Origin: Cranoglanis bouderius
Lineage: Eukaryota; Chordata; Actinopteri; Siluriformes; Cranoglanididae
DNA length: 64,000 nucleotides
NCBI GenBank assembly: GCA_023630585.1
Contig: CM042539.1
Span: forward strand, 21,350,255-21,414,254
Direction of reading: 5' to 3'
Shown: positions 46,500 to 59,100 of the stretch, piece after piece
How positions within the stretch are numbered: position 1 is the stretch's first letter
Layout of the letters: each line of letters starts with the position of its first letter
Made by a program: the position numbers and the translations under genes
Notes under the pieces: generated by a model
What the model was told of the DNA's origin: nothing
What the model saw: only the letters and a program-made list of their open reading frames with translations
Database searches by the model: none

Positions 46500-48135
46500 T
46501 AATCAGAATCTTTGATTAAATGGACCAAACATATCAATATAATAAAAAAAGGTCCAAAGTAGCAAAATTTTAATCTGAATATTTGACGTGATCATGTACA
46601 CTCTCTGTCTTCAAATAGTAATTACACACATTCATATGGAAAACAGACTTACATGTTTTATTCAAAAGATTTATTTATTTATTTATTTTAAAATAGTTTG
46701 GTCCTCTCTGATCATGCCAAAAGCAGTACAGACTAATGATGCCTTTTGTTTGGGTTGCCTTTTGTTTGGGTTACCATGGCATACAATACACTTTAATGGA
46801 TTTAAGTAATCCATCCCTTTGTCCCACTTCTCCTCTTGTGTGTCTGATGTAAGGACTTTCATTAAGTGGCTGTGCTAAGCAGATTTCAGATGAACCCTGG
46901 AGAGAAAGAAAGATAGAATGGATGAGGATGGTGAAGAGATCCTTTTAAACATGTGAGGGGTCTGATGATGTGGCGCAGACAAACTCCATCACCTCTTGCT
47001 ACGGCCTTGCAAGAAGGTGGCTGTACAGAGGAGACAGAAGGCTCCAGGTCTTTGTGAAGGCTGATGTACATAAGTTAATCAAATAAACAAACAAACACAC
47101 AAATAAATAAAATGTAAAACATCTACAATTCACCAGTTGTTTCTTTATAGTCACAATTCTTTTTTGTCTATGTCTGTAAGTCACTCCTTACAAACATAGA
47201 GGATAGACCTGGAATAAATTCAACATTCACACAAAATTTAAAATAGTTGGTGAAATATAGCATTTTCCATTAAATTATATATATTTTAGATTTTTATTGT
47301 CACTGTTGAAGGTTACACTACAGAAATGGCTGTATTACAAAATACCAATACTGGGTGTGGGGAAAGAATAGCATTTTTTCCCTATAAAATATTAAAATCT
47401 GGATATTAAATATAATAGTTTGAATACAGACAGATTCTAAATAATCTATTTTATTAATGGGATTAATTTCCTACCAAATATTAGGCCAAATATTAATATT
47501 AATAAAAAAACAGATTCTAAAATCCTTATTGTATCTAAATAGTAAGTGTTGCTGCCTTGGAGACTAAGACTTCAAGAGAATCATTTGTAGTTGCTTTAAA
47601 AAATAAATAAAAATCATAGATTTTTTCATGTTTACCAGTTGTTAAACCCAATCATAACAAACTAAACACTTCGGTTCATTGGTCTATATCCTGGGACTGT
47701 ATTGAAAAGGAAGTTTAAAATGAATTAAACCACAGCGCTGTTGAATTCTCAAATCTGATTGGTCAGAAGTTGTTGATTAATTTTCTATAATAGCACCTCT
47801 TGTGCATATAACAGCACTGTTGTGCCAGCTGTAATTCACATAATAAGTTACCCTATATGTCTTTCATTTCCTTTTCCCTTAATTTTAATTTCAATTTTCT
47901 AAATTTGTGACAATGTCTACCGCTAAAAGTGCTAAATAAATAAATTCAATTGAATTGATGCATTATAGTTTGAAATTTTCAGCTTCTTAAAATCTTGCCC
48001 ATCCAGGAATAGAGAACTGAATTTAAAGCACAAATACACCATATGTTAATTTATGTTTGTAGTTAAGTTCATATCAGTATTACTATTACAATTATCTGTA
48101 ATTAGGCACCTATTTTAATCATTAGTGTTCTTACA
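46500..48135. other. Intergenic, mostly unassigned
   Basis: AT-rich. 47735-47830 holds AATTCTCAAATCTGATTGGTCAGAAG, also present at 58290-58330, so it is an interspersed repeat. No gene recognised. Confidence 0.4.
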
Positions 48136-48139
48136 TTTA

Positions 48140-48340
48140 AATTACGTGGCAGATGCCCTTATCCAGAGCGACTTACATTTATTTCATTTATACATCTGAG
48201 CAGTTGAGGGTTAAGGGCCTTGCTCAAGGGCCCTGCTCAAGGGCCCAACAGTGGCAGCTTGGCAGTGCTGGGATTTGAACTCACGACCTTTCGATCAGTA
48301 GCCCAACATCTTAAACACTGACCTACCACTGCCACACTGT
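48140..48340 (-). mobile_element. tRNA-derived SINE
   Basis: Minus-strand copy of the SINE at 17993-18179: complement of TGGCAGTGGTAGGTCAGTG, GAGTTCAAATCCCAGC and the GTAAGTCGCTCTGGATAAG tail. A 17-bp duplication (AAGGGCCCTGCTCAAGG type) lies inside it at about 48218-48246. Confidence 0.85.
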
Positions 48341-48344
48341 GGTC

Positions 48345-49080
48345 TTCTTTTTCTACTCGAGTCTATGGCAGCCCATAGAACCATACATAGGAAACTTATG
48401 AAATTTGGCACACATATAGGGGACAGTGTGAAATGTTACCACAGCAAATTTGGAGATGCTATCTCAAATCCTCTAGCACCAGCAACAGCTCAAAGTTGCA
48501 CTCGTGTTTATACTAATAACTTTTGAACCATAAGGGCTAAAAACAAAATATTTTTTTCCTCCGATTTCTTGGCTCGTGCCAGGTCGAATGCACCATATGA
48601 CATCATTTTCCATCATGAAAATTTTTCCGCCAATTTCTAATGTTCTACATTCAAATTTCCTACCGTTTGTCCGATTTTCACCAAAATCGAATCAGATCAT
48701 CTTCAGACCATGCTGACAAATTGAATTCAAGTTGATTAGTCAAATCGTTCTCGAATAACATGCAAACGAATTCGACAGTGAGCATGCTAAAATGGATGTG
48801 AGGCTATATCTAGCTGTATTTAGCATATTCAGAACAAACTTCTGAATATGTCATACTACAAAAATGTCATACTAGCAATCATGACTTGAGGGTACCTGCA
48901 CAGTTTCAGAACAGCGCCACCAAGTGCTCGCGAGATATGAAAAAAGCATATTTTTGCTTTTCGGACCGTTCGTCCGATTTTCACCACATTCGACTCAGAT
49001 CATCTTATTCAGGAATAAATTATGGATTTTATGTTTTACTTTGCCTCTGTCGTGCAAGTAAAACAAAAATTACTGCTTGC
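48345..49080. repeat. Unclassified interspersed repeat with internal direct repeat
   Basis: Contains GGCAGCCCATAGAACC, AACTTTTGAACCATAAGGGC and the phrase CGTTTGTCCGATTTTCACCA, which recurs about 300 bp later as CGTTCGTCCGATTTTCACCA (about 48664 and 48966). This is familiar from fish genomes but I cannot place its class. No coding frame. Confidence 0.5.
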
Positions 49081-49505
49081 AGCTATATTTGTACTTGTAT
49101 CTGTAATACTGTTATATTAGTATTCTCCCTCAGTAATAAAGTCTCAATGAAAAATAATTGTTCAGGACCAAGTATTTAAATTTGATTAACTCCAGATTCA
49201 AATGATCTCCATCCGTTAACTGTTAACATCCTCGTAACTTGAATCCAATCTCCTAATCTCTCCCCACAATTAATTTCCTATGCTTAGTAAGCATCTGAAT
49301 ATGTATCCTGTTCGCTGATTCATAATCACAAATACCCAGATATGAACCAAATACAATAGTTTAAATACCATTTTATTTTGTCCATATGCTGTCCATCACA
49401 ATGACGACTGAATCATACATTTCATGTGTAAAAAGCATGTTTTTAAATGTTTCAAACTCTTAGATCTGAGCACACCCCATTCAGTTTTAAGCAGCCTCAT
49501 CGACT

Positions 49506-49550
49506 GTCTCCTTGGCAACAAGGAAAGCCCCATCCTGTTGTCTAGGCAAC
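49506..49550. promoter_or_regulatory. Pair of RFX X-box-like sites
   Basis: GTCTCCTTGGCAAC (49506-49519) and GTTGTCTAGGCAAC (49537-49550) each match the RFX X-box consensus GTNRCCNNRGYAAC with one mismatch. A consensus splice donor ACTG|GTAAGT follows at 49565. This may be the promoter/first exon of an unseen plus-strand transcript or an enhancer. Confidence 0.3.
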
Positions 49551-50141
49551 CAACATCACAACTGGTAAGTAGGAGTTTATTATTAGTGGAATGAGAGTTC
49601 TCAGAGGAGACATCCTTTACAGTTTATAGAACTGATCGTTTTGTCTGGCTGGTTATTACAAGCAGTATAAAGTCTGTTTATCTGAGTTTGATGCTTGAAG
49701 CTGAACTTGTTCTACTGATGTATATCCATTTAAAAACCATACACAAGTAAAAGACACAACCAGAATTAAATTGTATAATGGCCAGGTAAAGATGTATACA
49801 CCTGAAATACAGATTGGTTTCAACTGCAGCTTGAAACAAAGCTACATTTTTAGAAATGAGCTTGATATCAAGCAGATTTTCACATTGCAGTATACAGAAT
49901 GCTGATGTACTACCCAAGCTAATCATATCTTGGAACCCTTGGGACCTCTGATACTCATAATATATAATTCTATGGCATCATAATTATAATTTTGCGATGA
50001 GTTAAGAAGAGTGTTCAGTGTTATATCATTTCAGCATGAAGATCCTGAAGATCCATGTCCATGAACATTTATTATGGGTGAATAAACTAATGTTTTATGA
50101 TCTTCATTCTCAGGTTGGATCTAAACAACTTGGTGCCCAAA

Positions 50142-50147
50142 TTTATT
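50142..50147 (-). promoter_or_regulatory. tbrg4: tbrg4 poly(A) signal AATAAA
   Basis: AATAAA on the minus strand about 62 nt past the tbrg4 stop codon. Confidence 0.7.
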
Positions 50148-50208
50148 TGCCCTGCTGTTTGTTTCTGAAGTTCTGCTTTGGTCTGTGGATGCGCTGCAGT
50201 CCAGAAGC

Positions 50209-50310
50209 TCACTTAGCCATGTCCTCAGCTACAGCCTTCCCGATCTTATCCTTCAGATAGGACACTCGCTGCCAATCCGTCTTCAACTCCAGCCACTCGA
50301 AGTATGGAAC
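50209..50310 (-). CDS. tbrg4: tbrg4 last coding exon
   Basis: 102 nt, acceptor GTCTCTTCAG, phase 0, TGA at 50211-50209. Encodes VPYFEWLELKTDWQRVSYLK and the end of the RAP domain. Confidence 0.95.
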   Translation of the reverse strand, partial: VPYFEWLELKTDWQRVSYLKDKIGKAVAEDMAK

Positions 50311-50708
50311 CTGAAGAGACACGCAACAGGTAGAGGTCATGTACGGCCTGGGAAACGCTTCACGGTCAAATTTTGACATTTGCCATACCATTATATGGTC
50401 TGTCTGAATATTTGATTCTGATTGATGCGTTCAAACCGTTGAATGCACAGGTAGTTCCAGTCAGTTTAATCACCGTTCTAAATTAATGTTCTGCCTATAA
50501 AAACAACTGTAACCATAGTAACATACAGTTGCATACACTTACAGTTGCATAGTTAAACTCACAGCTTCATTATTAGTAGAGATGCTCTAAAATAACTATT
50601 TATTATAATTCATTAAAATAAATGTAATCTTATGGCACTACTTTATCTCCGTGTATGATTTAGAGTGGGTAGAATTCTAGATCTAATGACCCTTATATAA
50701 AATAACTA

Positions 50709-50795
<87 letters not shown>

Positions 50796-52612
50796 TAAAT
50801 TAACCTTTATTCTTATCCTTTCAGTCACATTTTTCACTGCAAACATCAATGACAGCTTTAACTTGTCAGTGCTGGTAAGTGACCATGGCATAAGTGGGAT
50901 AATCCACGGCTAGGTGTATGTTACATGATTTTAATTCGAAAGCAATCACCCTCCGCTTCTTTCCCTCCACGTCGTGCATTAAAATCGTGTAATGCACACC
51001 TAGCTGTGGATTATCCCTTACAAAATCTACACATCCGCCTGAATCGAAATATGTTTCTATTTCGCACATATCTCAACCAGAATTAAAGTTCTAGCATCTT
51101 AAAAAAAATCAAAAAATAAAAAGCAAAAAGGGAGAAAATTGCATTTAAAGATTTCATTCCAATTCCATTGAAAGACGCCTCGCCTCGCCTTTATAATCTA
51201 CTTATATGAAAAAACAACAATACTGCCAAATTTGAAAGAATTATATGGTTTACTCTCAAGCCTCGTCGTCATCTCTTCACTGGTCGTGAGGAAATAACTG
51301 CTGATGAATTCAGCCAGTTCTGTTCTGTTGACTAAATTTCTTGTTTATAATGTCTTTTACTAGAACAAAATTGTGCATGTAAGCATCACAGACATTTTGC
51401 CGGCGGATATCTGGTTACAGGTAGCTTGTGGCTATGGTGTGTAGCTATCCACAAACATGATCAAAGAAAATCACACTTAGCCAACAAGCTTCTAGATAAC
51501 TGATTGCATTAACCACTGCATTTGTTATACTGGCTCACGTCAGTCCAGAATGTCCCGTAGGTGTTCGACTGGGTTCAGATCTGGTGACTGTAAGAGCCAT
51601 AGCATAAGTTTTACATCATTTTCACACTCATCAAACCATTCAGGGAGCCCTCATGCTCTGTGAATGGGGACGGGCTTATCCTCAGGATATAAATGTTTCA
51701 TTTGCAGTGACCCTTCTCTCGACGCGGACAAGTGGAAACAAACCATGCCAGCTAAATGTAATTGCTCCCACAGCATAACAAACCTACCAGGTTTTCCTTT
51801 AATTCATCACCAGTCTGTATTTATCTAAGCATATCATTATACAATCATGGGAAAAAAGAAAGTACAGCGGCTGAGGCTCAGGTGGTAGAGCAGGTTGTCC
51901 ACTAATCGTAGGGTTGGCGGTTCGATTCCCGGCCCACATGACTCCATGTGCCAAAGTGTTCTTGGGCAAGACACTGAACCCCAAGTTGTGCCCAATGGCA
52001 GGCAAGTGCCTTGCATGGTAGCTCTGCTGCCATTGGTGCGTATGGGTGAATGAGACACAGTGTAAAGCGCTTTGTGAAACACGAAGGTTAAAAGGCGCTA
52101 TATAAGTGCAGACCATTTACACCCTCTTTCAATTCTCTGTTTTTACACAAGAATTGCCAAAAGTCTTTAGTCCCCCATTTTGCGTTTATAATAACCTTCA
52201 TTCTTCTGGCAAGGAAGTCCACTAATTTATTTATTTTTTGATGAACATTTTCAAAAACAATTCTAGAAGTTATTTAACAGAATAATTGACCTGTACTGCT
52301 ACAGTGTTACAGAGCAATTATTGGTCTCCTCTTTGAAAATATGAAGTAAGCAGACGCCACAATAAATCTGCATGTACAGTAAAATTTGCATCCCTAGATT
52401 AAATGCTAAGAAGCACTGAAATGGAAGAAACGTGAAGCATTGAGACGTCTGCAAATATAGAAACTAAAAGGAAGAGTGTGGCTAAACAGCCTGTCCAATC
52501 CATTCCTGGAACTATTTTGCTCAAGCTATAATATTGACTAATCATTTTTCAGTCTGAACTAATAGAAGAACCAGCCAAGTGAATCCAGTTCTAACAGGAT
52601 TATCCTAAATGC

Positions 52613-52674
<62 letters not shown>

Positions 52675-53976
52675 CAAACCTGTCCTGCAGCTCTGTGCTC
52701 TTGATGCTATTTTTAAACCAAGCATGGCACAATCTGCTATGCCAGACGCTGCAGCACGAACGTAGCTAAATGCGTGCTAGCCGTGGCTCACAGCAATGTC
52801 AAGTACACAGAAATATATGAAAATCTGTGACATAAATGCCTCTACCAACATGACACACACAGTAACAAGGTAGCACGTTAGCTGCCTGTATATAGAAAAC
52901 ATCTGGTATTGTATCTAATCTAAATTTACAGAGTGGCTTCATATAATTAGCATGAGAAAAGCTACAGATTCTTTATTTTATTTTGTAAAGGAGCACCTTT
53001 ATGTGCCAATGATGATATATCACGTGCCTACAGATTCTTCTATGCTTTTTTATGCATATGTGCAGCTGTGTAGATTTTGCCATGTTTGAAATAACACCTT
53101 GAAAGTAGGGCTATGCAATGGATGTATACACTATTTGCTAATTATGGACCTAGCATAAGTTAACTGGCCCCTGGGAGCACAAGGCAAATGCTAACTAGCC
53201 TCTAAAAAGCAGTCCCTCCAGGATTCTGCGATCGCAGAAATTAGCGCAAGGAATCAAGGAAAGGATCAAGGAAATATTCGCAGGAGCTTGCAATTTTTCA
53301 AAATTACTAGAGATTTTCCACAGGTCTGGGCCAAGACGCGTCATGTGACGTCATCACAACGGCATTCAGCCAAAGCCTTCTTTGATTCACATGCGTTGAA
53401 CAGGAGTACAGCTAAAAGGTCTCATCACTGCGAAAGAAATTTCGAAACAATTTCCTACAATTGCAATTCCGTCAACACAAGTAGTTTTACGCAAAAAAAC
53501 CCCCCAAAAAACAAACAAACAAACAAAAAAACACAAAAAACTCTGAAATTTTGAAAAAAGCTGCTGCAAAATCAAGCAGTTTTGGCCGCAACAATCACAA
53601 AAAAAAAAATAAATAAATAAAAAAAAATTAAAAAAATCTGTGAAATCCTGTACGGACTGAACAAGTATCCCCTTTTCTTGACACAAACCTAACATGAACT
53701 CAAAATAAGGCTATAAAGAAATCTAGACTTATGAGCCGCTCATATGTCCGATCATGTATAGTTCTCCTTTCTCATGTTTTGCTGCTCTTTTTTGTTCTTT
53801 CCATCTTTCTCTCTCTCACTTCGTGACCTACCTCCACTACCAGAAACCCGGCCAGCTGCAGGTGGCGCTTCTGCATGGCGAAGCGGCCCAGGAGATCTTT
53901 GCTCCTGGAAGTAAAATGAGGGAACTCCCAGGCCACGAAAGCCAGTCTAGAGAAACACCCACACACCCACACACAC

Positions 53977-54016
<40 letters not shown>

Positions 54017-56133
54017 GAAAAATATAACGTAATGACTATGATGAATCTTTTGGGCATCACTAACTATCATTTTAAAGAATACAATAGGCAGAAAGGCTCA
54101 GACAGACAGACAGACAGGCAGGCAGACAGACAGGGGCATACTGACAAACAGTCTGCACCACACAGAACCAACCAGACAACCAGACAGACACAAGCAGACA
54201 TCCAGATAAAAAAAAAATAGAAAGAATAACAAAATAGACAGATATAGACAGACCAACAGACAGATCCAGGCCGAAAGACAGACACAGACATACAAATAGA
54301 AAGAAAGAGAGACACAGACAAACAGGGAGACAGAGACTGACAAAGAGACACAAGCTGACCAAAACAGAGAGAGACAAAGACAAAAACATACAAGTACTAG
54401 AGTTGTCACGGTACAAAAATTTCAGTAGTCGGTACCAATACCAGTAAAATTCCACGGTACTCTGTACCAATTTCGGTACCAAAGCAAAACACAAAAACAT
54501 GCTAATTGAACAACACACTATTTTATTAATAAAGGTAAATATCAATATAAAATATATTTAAAAAAAACAACGCCATTCTGTATACTTCAAGTATTTCAAG
54601 TTTTTTTCCCACATGTAATTAAAGGTATAAAAATAAATAAAAATTTTTTTTACAAGCATGCAAAACACAAAAATATGCCATGATTGAACAACACACACTA
54701 TTTATAAAGTTATATATTAAAATAAATTAAAACAAATGTATATGTATATTTAAAGTATTTCTGAAAAATGCTTTAAGTTTTGGCCTTAGGTTTTTTTCCC
54801 CTTCAAGTAAATAATAACTAAATAAATTACGAGCAAAAAATCAAACTATGTAAAAAAAAGTTTCTGAAAAGAAACACTCGTTAAGACATCTTTACGCACA
54901 GACTTTTAAACTGAAGTGCTGAAAGTGAACCGGAGTTATAACAGAGAAAACGTGAAACATTAGGCACATCTGCCTATAATTTGAAATGACTCAGCAATAG
55001 TCCGTGGGTATTTATTGATGTAATGATGTGTTTTGGACTAAATATTTTTACTTAATTGGATCGTTTGGACCTTTGCCAGTGTAACAAGACTGTTTTTGTT
55101 CGGATTTTATGGATCAGTGGACTAATATGAGGCTTCATAGGTGAGTTGCCTCAGTTTTGTAAGTGTTGGTTTATATCAATCGAAGCACAAGAATCTTAGC
55201 TTTCCAAAGATATATCACATGAGTACCTACATAAACACAGCAGCTGTGTACAGCATAGTTTTACACTTAATGCAGTGGTGCACGGATGTTTTTAAAAAAA
55301 TTAAATGGTTAATAAGGACACATGACCGTATTAGCGTTACACGTGTGTATGCTAACCATCAAGTAAGAAAAAAATGAGGATTTTTTTTTCAATTCTACAC
55401 TTGAATTAAACTATGCTACAACATCCATAATGCAACCGCTACCTGCACGGTGCACCTATGAAAAGTTCCCGACTGACTACCTGTCACACAGCGCATCAGT
55501 TAGTACTACTGGTACTTGTGAAAATCTGGTACCGTCAACTTTTTTATTTTTTAGTACCGACTTGGTACCGAAGTACCGGTACTTTTGACAACCATAACAA
55601 GTACATAGAAAGACAGACAAGCAGACAGATGTACAGACAAGTAGAGAAAAACACAGACAGACGCGCACACACACACACACACACACACAGGCTGTCCAAT
55701 AAAGGAACAGTTTTGTTATACCAGTTAAACACAGCCTGGTACATAATAGGCTATATTGCACAGTTCACAGAAATACCAACGCAATTGCAGTGTACATGAA
55801 ACATGTTGCATTTCATCGCGATCATTATCTTGGAAATGTATAACATTTGTATCTTCACAGTGTAAGTGTAGTCAAGGTTAACATTAGGATCAGGATTAGT
55901 TTTTTGACCCTCACCTTCGTGCTCCCTGAGGTAAGCGCTCTGTGCCGCCCCCTCCAGGTAAGTGTGGCGCCTCCAGGTTCTCCAAGTCTATGGGCTTATT
56001 CTCTGAATCCACAACCATTTCTGCATCTAAATAGTGGCAGACAAATCAATTATAAATAAATACACAATAATCTGGCTATTCATATGCTTCGCTGTTAAAT
56101 CTTCCAAAATGTGCTACAGCACAGAGTGACAGT

Positions 56134-56176
<43 letters not shown>

Positions 56177-59100
56177 TATTCCACCCGTACACCGTGCTGA
56201 TGTCTTTGCGCAGGGCTTTCGTGCGATTTTCCGTGAGGATCTGGAGGGCTTTGTGTAGGGTGCTCTGACCGGGTGTTAGGCTGGGCTTGGCGTGTTTTTC
56301 AAGGACTGTTGGAAGGGGTGCGGTGGCACGGATGCCAGATTCTAGCCGTCCCGAGGCAGCAATATGAAGCACCTTCAGTGTGTAGTTCTCTGCACGAGAA
56401 CCACCGCCACCTAGTGGTGAAGAAATAAAGAAATTCATTATACTTAGTGATAGGACATGCAAAACTGACATGACTAGCTTGGTGTGCTTGAGTAATTGAC
56501 TGATTATGAATTCTGAAGCAGGTGGAGCTGAAAAGACACTGTTCGATTCGGAGGTTTGTGTTACAGTGAAGTACAACCTTGGCTGCAAAAAATCCTGCAA
56601 CAGGTATCTGCTGACATCGTGTGGCTATATGAAAAACAGCAAGTAAAGACAAACTGCACAGATCAGTTACCCCATATGGAAGAAAAATATACAGTACTGT
56701 GCAAAAATCTTAGGCACCCTATTTTATTTTTAGTACAAACTTTGTTATAGATTTTTTTATTTTATGTCTTCTACATTATCAAGTCAGTAAAAAAACATTT
56801 TAGATTCCCAAACATTGGTTTTCTAACACAAAATTAAATGTTACACAAAAATGTTTGTTTGTCATTAAAGAAAGCAGTATATTACGTATGAGGCCACTTT
56901 TCAGACAAAAAACACAGTGAAGACTGCTGGGTTTTGCTGCAAAAATAAGAAGCAAGTGTGAAGGTCAAAGTCTCCAGAAGAACTGTGTCTGGTTCTGCAA
57001 GATGCTCAATAAAACTTACCAGCTCATTTCCTTATAAAACTGCACAAATTGTATATTTTAATTACATTTTTTTTGTCACACCAAATATTGACTTTGTTTC
57101 ATTTACTACTGTTTACGGTATTGTTTTAAAAAATGTAGAAACATTAATTTCATTATTCTGAAGGCATCTTTGCTCTACAGCATTTCTTTGCATGTGCCTA
57201 AAACTTTTGCACAGTACTGTACTGTACACATACACTCACTGGCCACTTTAAGAAGGCATTTCAACTGACAGAACTGACGCTCAATGTTCTTTGTTTTTTC
57301 AAATCATTCTGTGTAAACTCTAGAGACTGATGTGCATGAAAATCCCAGTAGCTCACCAGCTTCTGAAATACTCAAACCAGATTGTCTGATATGAACAACC
57401 ATGCCAAGTCACTGAGATCACATATTTACCGTATACTGTACATACATACATACATATTTACATGTTAAAAATATCTAAAAAATATATATCTGAAACAATA
57501 TCAAGATATTTTGGAAAATATATATATTTTTTGTTGCATATTTGATATTTCAAGTTCCACGGAAAAGGTGCAAAATGTTAAAAATGATTACAAAAAGATG
57601 ATTCCCATCTTCAATGTTTCACTCAAAGTTTGAGGCTTATCTTTTGCTGACTAATTTATTTTTGACTCTAATCCAGCAGGAGCATATGGTTTTGATAAAC
57701 GTTTGAACAGAACAAGCAATATCATCTTGTGATGTCTTAGGACTGCTGCTTTAAAGTGAAACAAGAGAAAAGTGTAGACAGTGAACGTCACAAATTATTC
57801 ATACATTCCATCATTGCAGTCGCTCCCACCTGTAACTTTGCTATGAAACGCAGGATCTGTAACAGCGGCAATAAACTTGGATTTGGCCTGCTGGAAAACG
57901 CAGAGAGCCCAAACGACATCGGTCAGTACAAAAGGTTCCAAGCTCTGCCAGGAGCTTTCCAAAGCTTCATGAACCTACACACACACACACACACACACAG
58001 AGGACAGATAAAATCATTGTTAACGGTATCAACCAATAACATTTATTTAACATTAATTTACTTAATCTCACATCCCACTTCTGACTGGTTACCTTCGTGT
58101 AAAATGGCTCCTTGTTACTGGGCTGGAAGTTGAGCTTGGCGAAGGCCATGAGGAGGTTGCACATCTGTAACGTGCTGTACTTTCCACTGTTTTTCACGAA
58201 GTGCTAAATGGCAGCAAGAAGGACAATATATTTTTAAAATATACATATTTACATGTACTATTGTCATTTACGTATATACTCTTTTACAACAGTGCTGTTC
58301 GAATTCTCAAATCTGATTGGTCATGGTCAAGGTGTTGATTCATTTCCTATAATGGCAACTCTGTAATTTAAATCACAGGGTTATATTATATTATATTATA
58401 TTAAAGTGCCCCTGGTATCGTTTCTATAGTAACAGCTCATTCACTAGCGGAAAAACTGTGTTGTTATTTAACAAAGAAAAACAGGTGTATGTTCAATGTT
58501 TATATGGTGAAGTTTTCTGTTCAATGTTTTAAAATTTTATTTATTTATTTTTATTTATGGATATTTATTGAAAGAGTCTCCAGTGTCAGTACACTGTAAA
58601 GTTTTTCCGCCATGGGAGAGTCGTCAGGACAGATGACTTTGCATTTCTGGTTTCTCTGTAACATGAAAAGCTGTGGATTTTTTCCCCCTTCAGCCTTATT
58701 AACTTCAAGAGAGCGAGAGAGAGAAAAAAAGAGAGAGGCTGGTGAGGAAATGACTGTTTATAGCTTCTATAAACCACATGATAACAGGAGTTTTGGACAA
58801 GTGTTTTGCAAATGTTCCACAACATCAAATGTAATTATAAAAGTTTAAAAAGCGTGATGTGGGAAACTTTGGGAGGTGCTGTTTTTGGAAAATGATAAAT
58901 TCTGGGGCAGTAACATCTCTTCTTTGTGTCTGGCTGCATCACATCACCCTGCCTTTGATTATTTTCCTAGAACAGCACGCCACATCCTGTGTTAACTTTG
59001 GTATCAAAGAACAAGGTGTCTAGCATAACTATTTAATGCGTTATTATTTAAGTTACATATGCTTAGGGTCACAAATAGCTACATTCCACGGGAAAAATGC

